A DNA stretch of 64,000 nt, taken from assembly GCF_000002985.6 (NCBI RefSeq), contig NC_003279.8, forward strand, positions 9,796,001 to 9,860,000, written 5' to 3'. Position 1 is the stretch's first letter. Every line of letters begins with the position of its first letter. Source of the DNA: Caenorhabditis elegans. Taxonomy: Eukaryota > Nematoda > Chromadorea > Rhabditida > Rhabditidae. Below, in pieces: positions 46,601 to 57,726 of this stretch. Both the position numbers and the translations under genes were made by a program. Under the pieces are notes generated by a model. That model saw only the letters and a list, made by a program, of their open reading frames with translations. It did no database searches and was not told the origin of the DNA.

Positions 46601-48707
46601 CTTTTGTGTCAATGATACTGCAAATAACAATATGAAAAATGAATAACTGGAAAAAAACATTTGAAAAAATAAAATTATTTTAATTGCAGTGTTTGGCACA
46701 ACCGGCAATACTTGTGTAGATTTGAGGGACGATGTGCAATTGCAAAAGGTGAGCAGTTTTGACTTGAATAACTCGAAAATTAGTTCAATCTTCTCCTTGC
46801 GGCTAACTTTTTTGAAGGACCTATTTAAAAGGTTCTCTTTCAAATTAAACCAGGCTCATTTAGAAACTCAAAATTGAGCTCAATCGTTTCTAAACCAAAT
46901 AATGACGAACACAAAATATTGTGATCACTTCATGTGTGCTGTTACGTGAAGTTACACAACAAAATTTTGAACTTATTTACCGAGTGTTTGAACAAAAAAG
47001 ATGTAGTTTTTGTAGTTCAAAAAGTTGTGGAAATTTTTTTTTCCCGCCGCAAATTTTAGCGAATTATGTACTGTACTTGGTCTCGTCACTACCAGAAACT
47101 TCTAGATGTGTAAAAAGCGAGTGCACCTTTAAAGAGTACGATCGATTCTGTGCCTCGTCGTTTCACAAGTGTGAATGTTCGAGAATTAAAGTTAATCATC
47201 GGATGATTGGAAATTCAATCCTCTCCGTGACTATTTTTTTTTCTTATCCTTTATTAGGCTACAAAGATACAGTTCATGGGCATGATTTGCAAAGACTGTC
47301 CGTTTCGGTATAATAATCTAATGTTTTAAATACCGAAGCATAGAGCAAAATATTGGAAAATACGATTTGAAAATATTTTCAAATGTTTGATATCGATTTA
47401 TCGAATATTCCCAGTTTTCTTTAAAATAACCCAATGTTCCAGAACATCGAAACGTTTGTCGAGCCTGTCGCCTGAAACAATGCTTTGTAGCCGGAATGAA
47501 TCCACGAGCTGTCCAGTCGGAACGAGTCGAACGAGAACAAAATGGATCGCCAAATCAAATTGAAGAGGACGATTATAAAGACTTGTCGTCTCCGGATACA
47601 TGTTCTGTTGAAATTCAAACAGATGTAGATGAACAAAAACCATCGTCAAACAACTCCGCGCCTTTGCCAAGTATGGAGCTGGAAATGGCAAAACTTTCTG
47701 AGCAGATAGTTGAAATGCATAGAGCAGTTTGTTCTTATGTAGATCCAGTGACAAAACGGGAAAATTTTGATATGAAAATGGAGACTGAAACAACGAAAAT
47801 CGCATTTATGAATGCATTCTATAATCCTGAAATGATTGGTCCAAGAACTCCTTTGGATATTACTGGAAGACGGGTTGCAACTGTAAAAGATGTAATGGAT
47901 GAATGGAAAAGGAATTTTGTACTTTTCTCTGATTGGTTAAGAGCTCTTCCTGAGTACAATCAAATGTCAATTGAAGATCAAATTGTTCTTGCCAAAAATC
48001 GATACGGGACATTTCACTGGTGGATGTGTGCAAATTGGACTGTACAAGCAGGATGTGAGGGAGTATGTTACTCGAATGGAGCATATTTCCCAAAACAACC
48101 AGAAGCTCAATGTATTCCTGATGTTAAAGGATCAAGTGGACGAATGTATGACTCATTGAGTATTCCAATTAAAGAATTGAATCTTGATGAAACTGAAATT
48201 GTTCTAATGTTGGCAGTTATCATTTTCAGTGATGGTAAGTGGAGCATGATGCTTGGTAGATTAGAAATATTTGAATTTTCTATTTCAGAGATTACAGAAC
48301 TTGCTGATTTGACACCAGCTGGAAAAGAACATGTTCGAATGGTTGGAAACCGATTCGTTCGCATGCTTCATCATCATGTGAACTCAAAAGAATATGGAGA
48401 GGCGATGGAAAATGGAGATGATACACAAAATAGTAGTGAAAGTCAAGCAGCAGTTCGAATTGCCAAAATGATGATTCTTCTCTCGGCGACTACGGTAAGG
48501 GTTTCAAGAATTAATGCTTCAATGTGCTTGACATTGCAAAGTTTAGCAGAACCAGATTGTCCACAAAGTTCTGAGTCATAATATTTCCAGAATCTCGTGT
48601 ATCTCACTTCTGACAACATTCAATTGATGGAGGTCCTACACGTTGTGCCAAGTGAATATCTTTGCCATGAAGTTCAGTTTATTCAAAATTCTTATGAGAC
48701 ACCTTGA
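43609..48707 (+). CDS. nhr-49: Nuclear hormone receptor NHR-49 (HNF4-like)
   Basis: Exons 43609-43855, 44997-45123, 46690-46748, 47443-48234, 48289-48494 and 48591-48707 join in phase to 515 residues. NHR-49 is a nuclear ligand-regulated transcription factor of the expanded worm HNF4-like group. It controls fatty-acid desaturation, beta-oxidation and starvation and stress responses. The N-terminal 95 residues are rich in Ser, Thr, Pro and His. The DNA-binding domain (about 98-163) begins [20 protein letters not shown], has P-box CNGCKG and second-finger segment CRACRLKQC. It is split over three exons, the usual receptor pattern. After an acidic hinge with [13 protein letters not shown], the ligand-binding domain runs from about residue 190 to the end, with [20 protein letters not shown] marking the helix 3-5 region. 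Alternative upstream first exons are likely but not visible with certainty. Identification rests on recognised sequence and on its neighbour zig-1. Confidence 0.93.
45574..45620. repeat. Degenerate interstitial telomere-like repeat
   Basis: AAGTCTAAGCCGAAGTCTAA continues as GCCTAAGCCTACTTCTAAGCCTAAC. The worm telomere is TTAGGC, complement GCCTAA; this stretch has about five GCCTAA-like units with single-base variants. It lies in nhr-49 intron 2. Confidence 0.6.
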
Positions 48708-51406
48708 ACTTTCGGATTTCAAAAGTCGAAGACGGCGACGGGTTTTTAATTCTCTTAATATAATTATTTTTGAATAATTATTATGACGCTTATAAAGTTT
48801 TATATTCCAGTTTGTTTCTTGGATTGTATGAAAAAAATAAACGACAAAACAATAAGAACATATGAAAAATACTTTATTTCATTAGTTTTATGGGTGAAAC
48901 TGGGTTTTTTTTTTGAAAAATGGTCTATAACTTAAGTTAGCTAAACATCAGAAATATTCAAAGACTTTGGGAACCTTCCAGACTTACATCGAACTTTATT
49001 GAATTTTTCTTTCAATGAAATTGTTGAACATTCCATGATTTTTCAAAACTTTATCATTTACGAATATTCCCGAAACCTTTCACACAGTTAATTTGCGACG
49101 GACGCAAACTGTCTCAGTATGGACGCATCACGAAAACGACAGTTCGTAATGCACACATTGCGGACGTTTCAATCCACGAACAGTGTGAACCTAATCATCT
49201 AGAATTGTATTGTTTCGAACTGGAAGAAACCAATCTTAAATTAGCTGATATTATCATTTTTGTGCTCCTGTTGTTGTTTGTATTCACTTTCAAGTGATGA
49301 ACAACAAGGAATAAATACATATGTATAACCATTTGAAAGAATGAAAAATAAAAACAAGGTTGTCATGACATTCATTTTCTCGTCCACTTTCTATCCATTT
49401 CCTTTCCATTACTTTAACCGGAAACTAACAGGGTTGGACCACTACAGCTTTCTCTTTTTTTTTCTCTTTTTCCTTTACTTTATCCAAGGCTCTGAGAAGA
49501 AATGCTTTTAGCATTCCGTTTTGACTCTTTTTTTGCCTTTTCTTACCCCAATTTGTCGAGTTTTTTCCTGGGACTTTTCAATGTGACATGTTGCTCTTTC
49601 TGGTTTGCATAAGTGATGTGACAAGCAGAAATAGTATTCAAGAAATGGAGATGTTAAAGAAAGAGGTCGAATTGTGAATGAGCAAAAGGTTCTCTCAAGA
49701 GAGGTTATTCATGAACAGATTTCAATTTACTGCAGGTTTGAATGGTGCCTTTTGTGACGATTTCAATCCAATTTCGTTCTTTTCATGTTTTTTATATATA
49801 GGATAGTCTTCTAGACTTATATATCTCAAAAATTGAACGGTCTAATTCAACTCCTTCCGTCTGAAATATCGGTCTGAAAAGTTATTGAAAATTATTTATA
49901 CGATTTATGTTGTTTTTTAAAAAATTTTCCCGAGAATACCAAAATTCCAAAAAGCTTCCTATCATCTCTAAACTTATCATAAGACCACAGAAAACTGATG
50001 TTGAAAAATTCTACGGGTTTCAGATCTACATTTCAGAGGGTATTAGTTGAGTTTTCCCGCTTACATTTGATGATATTCTAATCAAAGCTTTGCATGTTCT
50101 TTCAAATGAAACATTTATTTTCTTGGAAGACCAGGGATAATCTGACAGCTACAATGATATTTTTAGGATCGAGTGCAACTAGTTCGAAAAAAGATGGCAA
50201 TTATCCCAACATTGATCAGAAGGCATTTTCAAATTTTGAACTGTCACATGAAAGAGTCAAAAATCAAAATGTCTCCAACAGGAATAATCCGACAATTGGA
50301 AGGTCTCTTGGGAGATGAACCACTTTAGTCTCTTCCTCTCTCTTTTCCTCTCGTTCTTTACTCTTAAACTCTCATCTCTAATAGCTCCCAGAAGTCAAGC
50401 GCGTCTTTTCCTTGCTCTTCTTCTTCTTCTGCTCCTTTTGCTCTCTTCAAGAGATCTTCTCTCATTTCTGCGTCTCTCTCACTCTCCACACTCTCTTTTT
50501 TACTCTCACATTTTCCACCAATTTTCGCCCCGCGGCAACGGGCCTGGGAATACGAAAGAAGAAGGTTCTTCTTCTTCGTTTTTCTCTCGATATCCTCTCG
50601 ATATCCTCTCTCTTCCAATTTCTATTCCATTGCACACTCACTACCTATCTATCTTCCTAATTTGAATTGAATTGAAAAGAATGAAAAAGAGGAAATAAGA
50701 GAGCATTAGATAGAAGAACCCCCTATTCATCGGTTACTGCTTATTCTTCGAGATCCTTATTCATTTCTTTTATGGATAGAATCTAGTAGCTTCATGAGCA
50801 TTCTTATTCATGATTTTACCAATTGGTCAAGCATGGGAACTTATGTTTATTAATTCTTACTAGGGAATACCGTATTTCATTAGTTGAGAGTTCACACATT
50901 TACTCCACTTTAACACAATATAGCTCATGCTCAATTCATTTTACAAATTTGAAAAAAATAATCAACTACAAAACTGTGGAATAAAAAATTATAGTGAACA
51001 ATTTTTCTGATAAACAAACAAAAACAACTGACTATACGAATCAATTGAAAATTGCGCATTTTATAGTTGAATATAGCGACTACCATAAAATCAAAAAATT
51101 ACCATTTCAATTTTATTCCAGTTTAATTGCATTTTACAATTTTAACACTAAATCGAGTTTATTAAAGTTTTCAAGTGAGTATAACTCCAAAACTAGTCTA
51201 GTATATCATAAATTTCTATGAATAATCTTTGTTTTAATTGTATTGTTACTGCATGTCGTATTTGCTCTTTAAATCTGATTTTGAAATTCAAAAAGTGCAC
51301 TTTCGTTTCTTTGTTCAATTTGGAATTCTAAAGCATCAGAAAATTCTCTTCAATTTCTCCTCAATTTATGTTTTTCTCATTAGTTTTCTAAAAGTATATT
51401 TTTAGT
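48708..51406. other. nhr-49 / zig-1 intergenic region
   Basis: No gene seen. After the nhr-49 3' UTR it holds AT-rich DNA, a TTCC/GAA-rich fragment at about 48950-49080 and a strongly CT-rich segment at about 50320-50640 that resembles worm promoter or first-exon sequence. The last kilobase should carry the zig-1 promoter. Confidence 0.55.
48836..48841 (+). terminator. Poly(A) signal of nhr-49
   Basis: AATAAA about 130 bases after the TGA, the best signal before the next gene. Confidence 0.65.
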
Positions 51407-53861
51407 ATGAAAAACCTACTACTAATCACATTTTTCGTGGTGAGCACTGTCACAGCTCTCGGTGGAAGAGGATCCAAATCTGCATTGGTCTTGGTTGCTG
51501 CTCGTTCTTCGGAAAATCATCCACTTCATGCAACTGATCCAATCACAATTTGGTGTGCTCCAGACAATCCACAGGTTTTTATCACTTTATGATAAATTAA
51601 CTTTTACAGTGTTGTTTCAGGTTGTCATAAAAACTGCACATTTCATTCGATCTTCAGATAATGAAAAGCTCGAAGCTGCGTTGAATCCAACCAAGAAAAA
51701 TGCGACATACACCTTTGGATCACCATCAGTGAAAGGTTTGTTGGCATTTTTTAAGGCTTACAAAAAAATTTGTTTGAGCTCAATTTTATAAATAAAACCT
51801 ATTCCATTAGAAGGATAATGTTTTAAATAGGTCCCTATAGAAAGTGTAGCTGTATAGGAACACTTTGAACTTTAAAAAGTCAATTTAGAATTTTTTGTTA
51901 AAAGCCTACTTTTATTTAATAAATGATGGAAAAATCGTTATGGAAAAGTCTTTTTCAAGTCTAATTTCAATTTTAACATGTTTTGTGAAACTGGGAACAT
52001 CTCAAATGTTGCCAATTGAAATCTGAAATTTTTTTAAATCGAGTTTAGTGAAAACAGTTTCAGGAAATAAGATTCTCCAGAAAAGTATAATTTTCTCCTC
52101 TAAAATCATATCAAAACTGCAAGACCAATCAGCGACTAACTCTGCCCACTTTTGAACCAATCAGATGAAGTGTAGTTCAGAAGAGGGCGGAGCAAAACGC
52201 TGATTGGTCTTGCAGTTCTCATTTTGAAGGAAATTTAACCAGAGAGATCAACCAAAAATATAAAAAAAACCAATTTTTCATGTTGGGATTTTCCTTTTTT
52301 CTCGTAATATTTGAGGAACTCTGATCATTTTGGAAACTCTAAAGCTTGACTTTGTAAGCATCAAACGTTTTTTGGTAGCTTTATTCCAACTCTGTATCAA
52401 AATCACCAAAATATGTTCAATCGGAACATCTGGATCTAGGTAACAATGGAATTGTTGCTAACAACACATGTGTGTCTACGTCTCTACATCTCCAATACTA
52501 TTTCATTTTGTTGTTTTGCAGATGCCGGCGAGTACAAATGTGAGTTGGACACACCACACGGAAAGATCAGCCATAAAGTCTTCATTTATTGTGAGTGAGG
52601 GAATGATGGGGCAGGTGACCCCAAGGAAAAAAAAACATGAAAATAATGAAATTGCAGCAAGACCTGTTGTACATTCTCACGAACATTTTACTGAGCACGA
52701 AGGACATGAATTCCATTTGGAAAGCACTGGAACTACTGTTGAGGTATGCACATTTTTTGTGGTTTTCCCACTTTTTGGTGAAGCGTGAAAAAAGATTTTG
52801 CTCCTGAAGCTACCTTTAATAAACCTCAAAAAATTTGGGTTCTTTTGAATTAAAAAAATCGTTTTAAAGTAATACAAAATAAATATTTTCTAAAAATACA
52901 AAACAATTACAGTAATCATTTCAAAAACTTTTTTCCAGAAAGGAGAATCAGTGACATTGACTTGTCCAGTAACAGGATACCCGAAACCAGTTGTCAAATG
53001 GACAAAAGATTCTGCCCCACTTGGTAAATCATATTCAAATCTTTTTTTTGTTTCTCACCTGATGAAATTTCAGCTCTCAGTCAATCAGTTTCAATGGAAG
53101 GAAGTACTGTAATTGTTACAAATGCTAATTACACAGATGCTGGAACATATTCATGTGAAGCTGTAAATGAGTATACTGTAAATGGAAAAACAAGTAAAAT
53201 GTTATTGGTCGTTGATAAAATGGTTGATGTTAGAAGTGAGTTTACATATTCTTTTCTGAAAAAAATTTCAAAAAAGCCTCTTAGAAAGTTCGAAGAGCCG
53301 AAAATCCGCACCTTCGTCTACATATCTATTTTCAAATTCGCGCGCAAATGGGTTTAATTTCCCGTGTACTCCTCTTGGACTATAAAATAATTAATGTTTT
53401 GATATTTTGTATTTTCCTGGGATTTTTCTGAGCAACAGAACAGAATTACTAGGTTTCGAATTGATTTTTTCAGAAAACTGAGAATTGTTGCTTTTTAAAA
53501 ACATTTTATTGATGGGATGTTTGATTAATTCATAGATTTTTAATCGTCTTCACTGCAATTAAATAAAAGAAGAAATAATGTAAAATTATTAAAAATACGA
53601 AACATTGTCAAACATTTAAAAACCCATTTTTTTGTCCGAGAGGGGTACACGCCGAATTTGAAAACAGTTTGAATTCCAAATAGGTTTCTACATCTTGATG
53701 TATTTTCCAATTTCTCCGATTTCTGATCGTTTTTATTTCAATTTTCAGGTGAATTCCAATGGGTGTACCCACTTGCTGTTATCTTGATAACCATCTTTTT
53801 GCTGGTCGTAATCATTGTTTTCTGTGAATGGAGAAACAAGAAATCCACATCCAAAGCCTAA
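51407..53861 (+). CDS. zig-1: Two-Ig-domain membrane protein ZIG-1
   Basis: Exons 51407-51574, 51621-51735, 52522-52590, 52658-52743, 52939-53023, 53074-53235 and 53749-53861 join in phase to 265 residues. ZIG proteins are small neuronal two-Ig-domain proteins, several of which maintain axon and cell-body position; ZIG-1 is the member with a membrane anchor. Residues 1-17 form a signal peptide (MKNLLLITFFVVSTVTA). Ig domain 1 pairs Cys50 with Cys101 in DAGEYKC. Ig domain 2 pairs Cys155 with Cys202 in DAGTYSC and has Trp167 in the core. The linker is His/Glu-rich. A transmembrane helix (about 234-254) is followed by a short basic tail, EWRNKKSTSKA. The ATG lies two bases after a TTTTTAG acceptor. 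AATAAA at 54063-54068 is the likely poly(A) signal. Confidence 0.93.
52095..52240. repeat. Short inverted repeat in zig-1 intron 2
   Basis: AACTGCAAGACCAATCAGCG (from about 52115) faces its complement CGCTGATTGGTCTTGCAGTT (to about 52219). Weaker pairing extends the arms to about 45 bp through CTGCCCACTTTT / GGGCGGAG. A related sequence without the full fold occurs near 29650, so this is a dispersed foldback family. Confidence 0.75.
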
Positions 53862-54062
53862 AATCTGTAATTGGAATCCTTATTTTCTAGGCCTGAAACA
53901 TCTTTTTGAATACTTTTTTAAACTCAACTTTACGGTGTAAGTACAGCCTTCCTAACAAATTATACCTATAGTATTGCTCTATTCTTTTAAATTTCATATT
54001 TGATACCTCAAACGCCTTATTTGCCTCTGCATGTTTTTTTTGTTCAATGTTTCGTTAAATAC

Positions 54063-54068
54063 AATAAA
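54063..54068 (+). terminator. Poly(A) signal of zig-1
   Basis: AATAAA about 200 bases after the zig-1 stop, before the convergent ensa-1 gene. Confidence 0.65.
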
Positions 54069-54638
54069 GTTCCAAAAAAGGTTTTAGGAGGAAATTGAGA
54101 ATGGGACAGACCAGAAAAAAGAAGAGAAATCGGGAAAGTGTTTGAAAAGAGGCTAACTACAGAACATCATTTTCAGAGTTTTTAAAGAACAATTGATGTA
54201 AAACTTAGAGAGAATTGTTGTGCGGATCGACAGAACAGTGGTTGTGTATATTGAATACCTGTTTGGAAACGATAGCTGACAGCAACTGATAGAAAAGGGA
54301 ACAGAAATAGGTTGGGAAGGTGTTGAGAGAATGGAAAATGTGCTTTCAATGTGACTTATGAGAGAGAAAGAAATAGCAAGAAACAGCCTTTTCATGATGA
54401 TGATTATGATTGGATTGGTTTGCGATTTTCGCGGGAAAAGGGTAAAACGGATAAAAAGTATAAAATAATAGGATAAAACTGAAAAATTAGGAGGGAAAAT
54501 TGGAAGGGATTACATTTGAATTCCAAACTCCAAAGTGATTGATAAAATACTGTGCACAATATGTTGAGGATGAAACGAGAGATGAACAATTTTCAGAAGA
54601 AGATGTGTATACATAAGAAGCTTCCTTTGAAAATCGAC

Positions 54639-55721
54639 TTATTCGCTTGTTGCGTTTGGAGAAGCCGCATCGTGATGCTGAAAATAAACATTTTTGGAAA
54701 ATTTAAATCCCCTTTTCGCAACATCGTTCAAAGGAAAACGTGTCTCAATTATCAGCTTTCCCATTTTATTGTTTGCGCTTCAAATGCCCTTTCTGCCAAT
54801 AAGCACACAAACCAGACTGTCAGATAGCTCAAACCAAAGGTTTTTTTTCTGTTTTTCGCCAGTTTAGTTCTCTCCCTCTCGCCTACCACTGATTACGCCT
54901 AACAAAACGCGCCAAAGAGCCTAATTGGACGCGTTCTGCGTCTCTATTTGACTGTCAGATCAGGCAACACCACCACCCAAAAAAGTGCAAAAAAATGCGT
55001 GAATCCTCGCAATATTTGCTTTGTTGATATCCAATTTTCTCACCTGAACATGCGGCGCTGGGCTCAGTTTGCAGTGCACACTTGGGTTGATAATCGAAGC
55101 TTTTCGCTGTGGAACTGTGTCGGGACGCGGAATCTGAAAAAAGAAAACGTTTGTGCTGATCAGCAGCGATCATTGAAAAATCACCTGCAGATTGTCATCA
55201 TCACTATTTCTATCAGAACTTGGCCGATTTGTCTGCTGTGAGATCGGAGAAGCAGATGGAGACGGAGTGGTTGCTGCTGGTGCAGGACTTCTCTGCGCGA
55301 CAACTGGGGGAGCTGCTGGTGGAGGTCCTCCGGCCAGTGGATGCGGTTTGGATCCCAATCCTGTTCCAGCTTTCGACTTGTCCATTGCATAATCTCCAGA
55401 GTCGAAAAATTTCTGGAAAATAATCGATTTCATTCTGTTGTTTTTAAATATGACTAATTGTCTTCTAAAAATGCTACAGTCTTAATCATACTATTGATGC
55501 TCTGCAGCAACAAAAAAACTATGACTCAATAACCGTCCGAGCACAATACCTACCCTCTGTTGCAACTTCTTCTGCAAAAATGAACTGGCCGGTCGAGCAG
55601 GAAGTTTACCAGTTGCCGCCAATTTGCCCATAAGCTCTTGCTCTTGCTGTTTCTCTGGTGACAAGGCTCCGGTCGCGATTTCACCACTGCTGACGGCCAA
55701 CTCTCCGGCTTCTCCTCGCAT
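54639..55721 (-). CDS. ensa-1: Endosulfine/ARPP-19 family protein ENSA-1
   Basis: Exons 55721-55554, 55412-55185, 55133-55044 and 54677-54639 join in phase to 174 residues. The family are small disordered cytoplasmic proteins which, when phosphorylated on the Ser of FDSGDY, inhibit PP2A-B55. Here the motif is KFFDSGDYAMDK, with Ser61 and Asp63 intact and preceded by the conserved helix SSFLQKKLQQR. After the motif the protein is Pro/Ala/Ser-rich, then has a basic QRKASIINPS segment resembling the family's C-terminal PKA-type site (RK-x-S). The last exon, found by its acceptor TTTTCAG, adds only HHDAASPNATSE; skipping it gives an alternative readthrough end. A 5' UTR acceptor lies at about 55792-55794. 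Function in worms is inferred from the family; nematodes are reported to lack a clear Greatwall kinase. Confidence 0.9.
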
Positions 55722-57659
55722 TTTGATTTTTTGAGTTTCGGGAAGAACTGTCGAAAAGGGCAACAGAGTGTCTAGTTGATCTACCCGAGTTCTGTAAATA
55801 TTTTAATATATATTTTAAAAATTGATATTCAAAACATAAAAACGATGTACTCAATTTGTTCGAACCGTCGAGAGTTCAAAAATGAGAAAAAAAATTATGT
55901 AAAGATAACTACAATGAAAATGAATTGTGAATTAATACTGTCGATCATAGATGTATAGAAGACGAGAGAAGGTTGTCCGAGAGTGGAAATGTTGAAAACA
56001 AAAATAATACTGTGTCATAGACATGTCGATTGGACATTTTACAGAAAGAAAATTCTGAAAAAAAACCATTAAATTTGTGTTCCTCGGTTTCTCTCTAACG
56101 GGTTTTGAATTAATTTTCAATTGAGACGGAAAGATTTGATGTGCATTACTATCTACTCTCGACGCTCTAGATTTTGCTATTATGGCATCATCATCATCAT
56201 GTGACAACCAAACAACACTAGCAATAGGGGAAGGGAGAGAGAAAAAAGGAGGAAAAAAACCTATTAATAATTCCAAGCTGCATTTTTCTCATATTACTTG
56301 AAAACAACATGGGACGAATGGAAGTGTGAGATAAAATCAATAAGAAAAAAGAAAAACATCGTACAGTTCGGTTGAGTGATCAGTTAAGAGTGAATGCACA
56401 CTTAAGTGATAAGGCTGGTTGTATAGACAAGACAAGTTTCCTAAAAATAAATGAGACTGACATGTGTGTCATGAGATATTATTGTGTTGAAATGGGCGAA
56501 AAGAAGAAGAGCGATGAGGGCTATGTCGAGGATCACCGCCGTTTCCATAGCACCTAATCCGGTAGATATATTATATACGTCAATGGGAATGAAGAGTGGA
56601 AGATGCTATGGATAAATCCACAAAGTGGCAAGCAGTCACACTTTTTCTATAGAATAAGACGAAGCGAAATGTTGTTGCTCGGGGCGAGAAAGCCAGAAAA
56701 GACGAGGCGCATTGCACGAGCAGCATGGACATGTATGCGTGCGACGGCGCCTGCCCCGGTTCGATAATGAGCAGAAAAAAGCAAATGAGCTTGGAGCAGA
56801 GACGGGACGAGGATTGCTATTGAGTTTTTGTGGGTCAATTGTCACGTATTAGCAGGGGATTATATGGACGATGTTCAGTATTATTCCATTAAGATCACAA
56901 GCCTTGAAATAAAAGGAATGACATACGAGAAAAACAAAATGTGGAATGGAATGACTCATAGTCAATAAAATGAATTTTGACGAAAACTAAAACGGTTCTA
57001 TTAAAAATAAGATGAATGGAACAGATAATATTAAATAGATAATAATTGGGATAGTCTTCAGTCCGTCCCACTGATAAATAAATAGGATATCGACTGAGAA
57101 GAGAGAGAAAGAGAAAAGCGCTATTTGCACTCAATGTCTCAAGAGTTCTTCGGTTCGAGCACGTGGGAGAAAGGAAGAATCAGTGACGACAGGACGGTTA
57201 TCAATCAATATGAAATAGTTATGTGATAAGCGGAATATAAACAACATTTTTTGAAAAATAAATGTTTGAACGCCTAGATAAGAGTTTGTAAAGTAGTTTT
57301 CCTACAGCAATAATTTTCTGCGAACAAAAATTGAATACATTTTTAATATATAAATAAAAAGTTGAAATTTTAATTGGCGAAAACTTGAGAAACATGAGAA
57401 TTCAGAAGAAAAACAAAGCGAAATGCGTAGGATTTTCAAAATTAACTGATAAGGTCTCGCCACGATGCGCCAGAAGTAATGCAGAAACTACGGTGGGGAG
57501 CAATGTCCCTTTAAAGCTCGTCAGTGTTTACGGGAACATTTTTGTTTCGAAAACAGATTGTAAAATCGAACAAACTTTATTTTTCTAATTCTTTGAATGT
57601 TTTCTTATGATTTAATGATAAATATTAAATTTATTAGCTTAAATACATTTATTTTTTAG
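55722..57659. other. ensa-1 upstream region
   Basis: No separate gene seen. An acceptor on the minus strand at about 55792-55794 marks an upstream intron or trans-splice site for ensa-1. A GC-richer stretch at about 56650-56800 (on the minus strand rich in CT, as worm promoters often are) is a candidate ensa-1 first exon or promoter. Confidence 0.5.
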
Positions 57660-57726
57660 AACAGCGCAAACGGCAAGACGATCGGGCGTTCAAAAATGCG
57701 GAGCGAATCAACAACAAAAACATCAG
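57660..57726 (+). CDS. Possible first coding exon of a plus-strand gene (partial)
   Basis: A strong TTTTTTAG acceptor is followed by a 67-base GC-balanced segment and a GTATTT donor. ATG at 57696 opens ten codons, MRSESTTKTS, ending in phase 1. If real it would be a trans-spliced first exon joined across a long intron to exons outside the window. Splicing it to 63272-63349 gives a quick stop, so those two do not join as coding exons. The evidence is only splice-site context and composition. Confidence 0.25.

Noticed and set aside
46921..47313. 130-codon frame in nhr-49 intron 3
   Set aside because: It overlaps a dispersed repeat recognisable by GTGCACCTTTAAAGAGTA and lies within an intron of a gene on the same strand.
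55170..55433. Plus-strand frames opposite ensa-1 exon 2
   Set aside because: Shadows of the Pro/Ala-rich ENSA-1 coding sequence.
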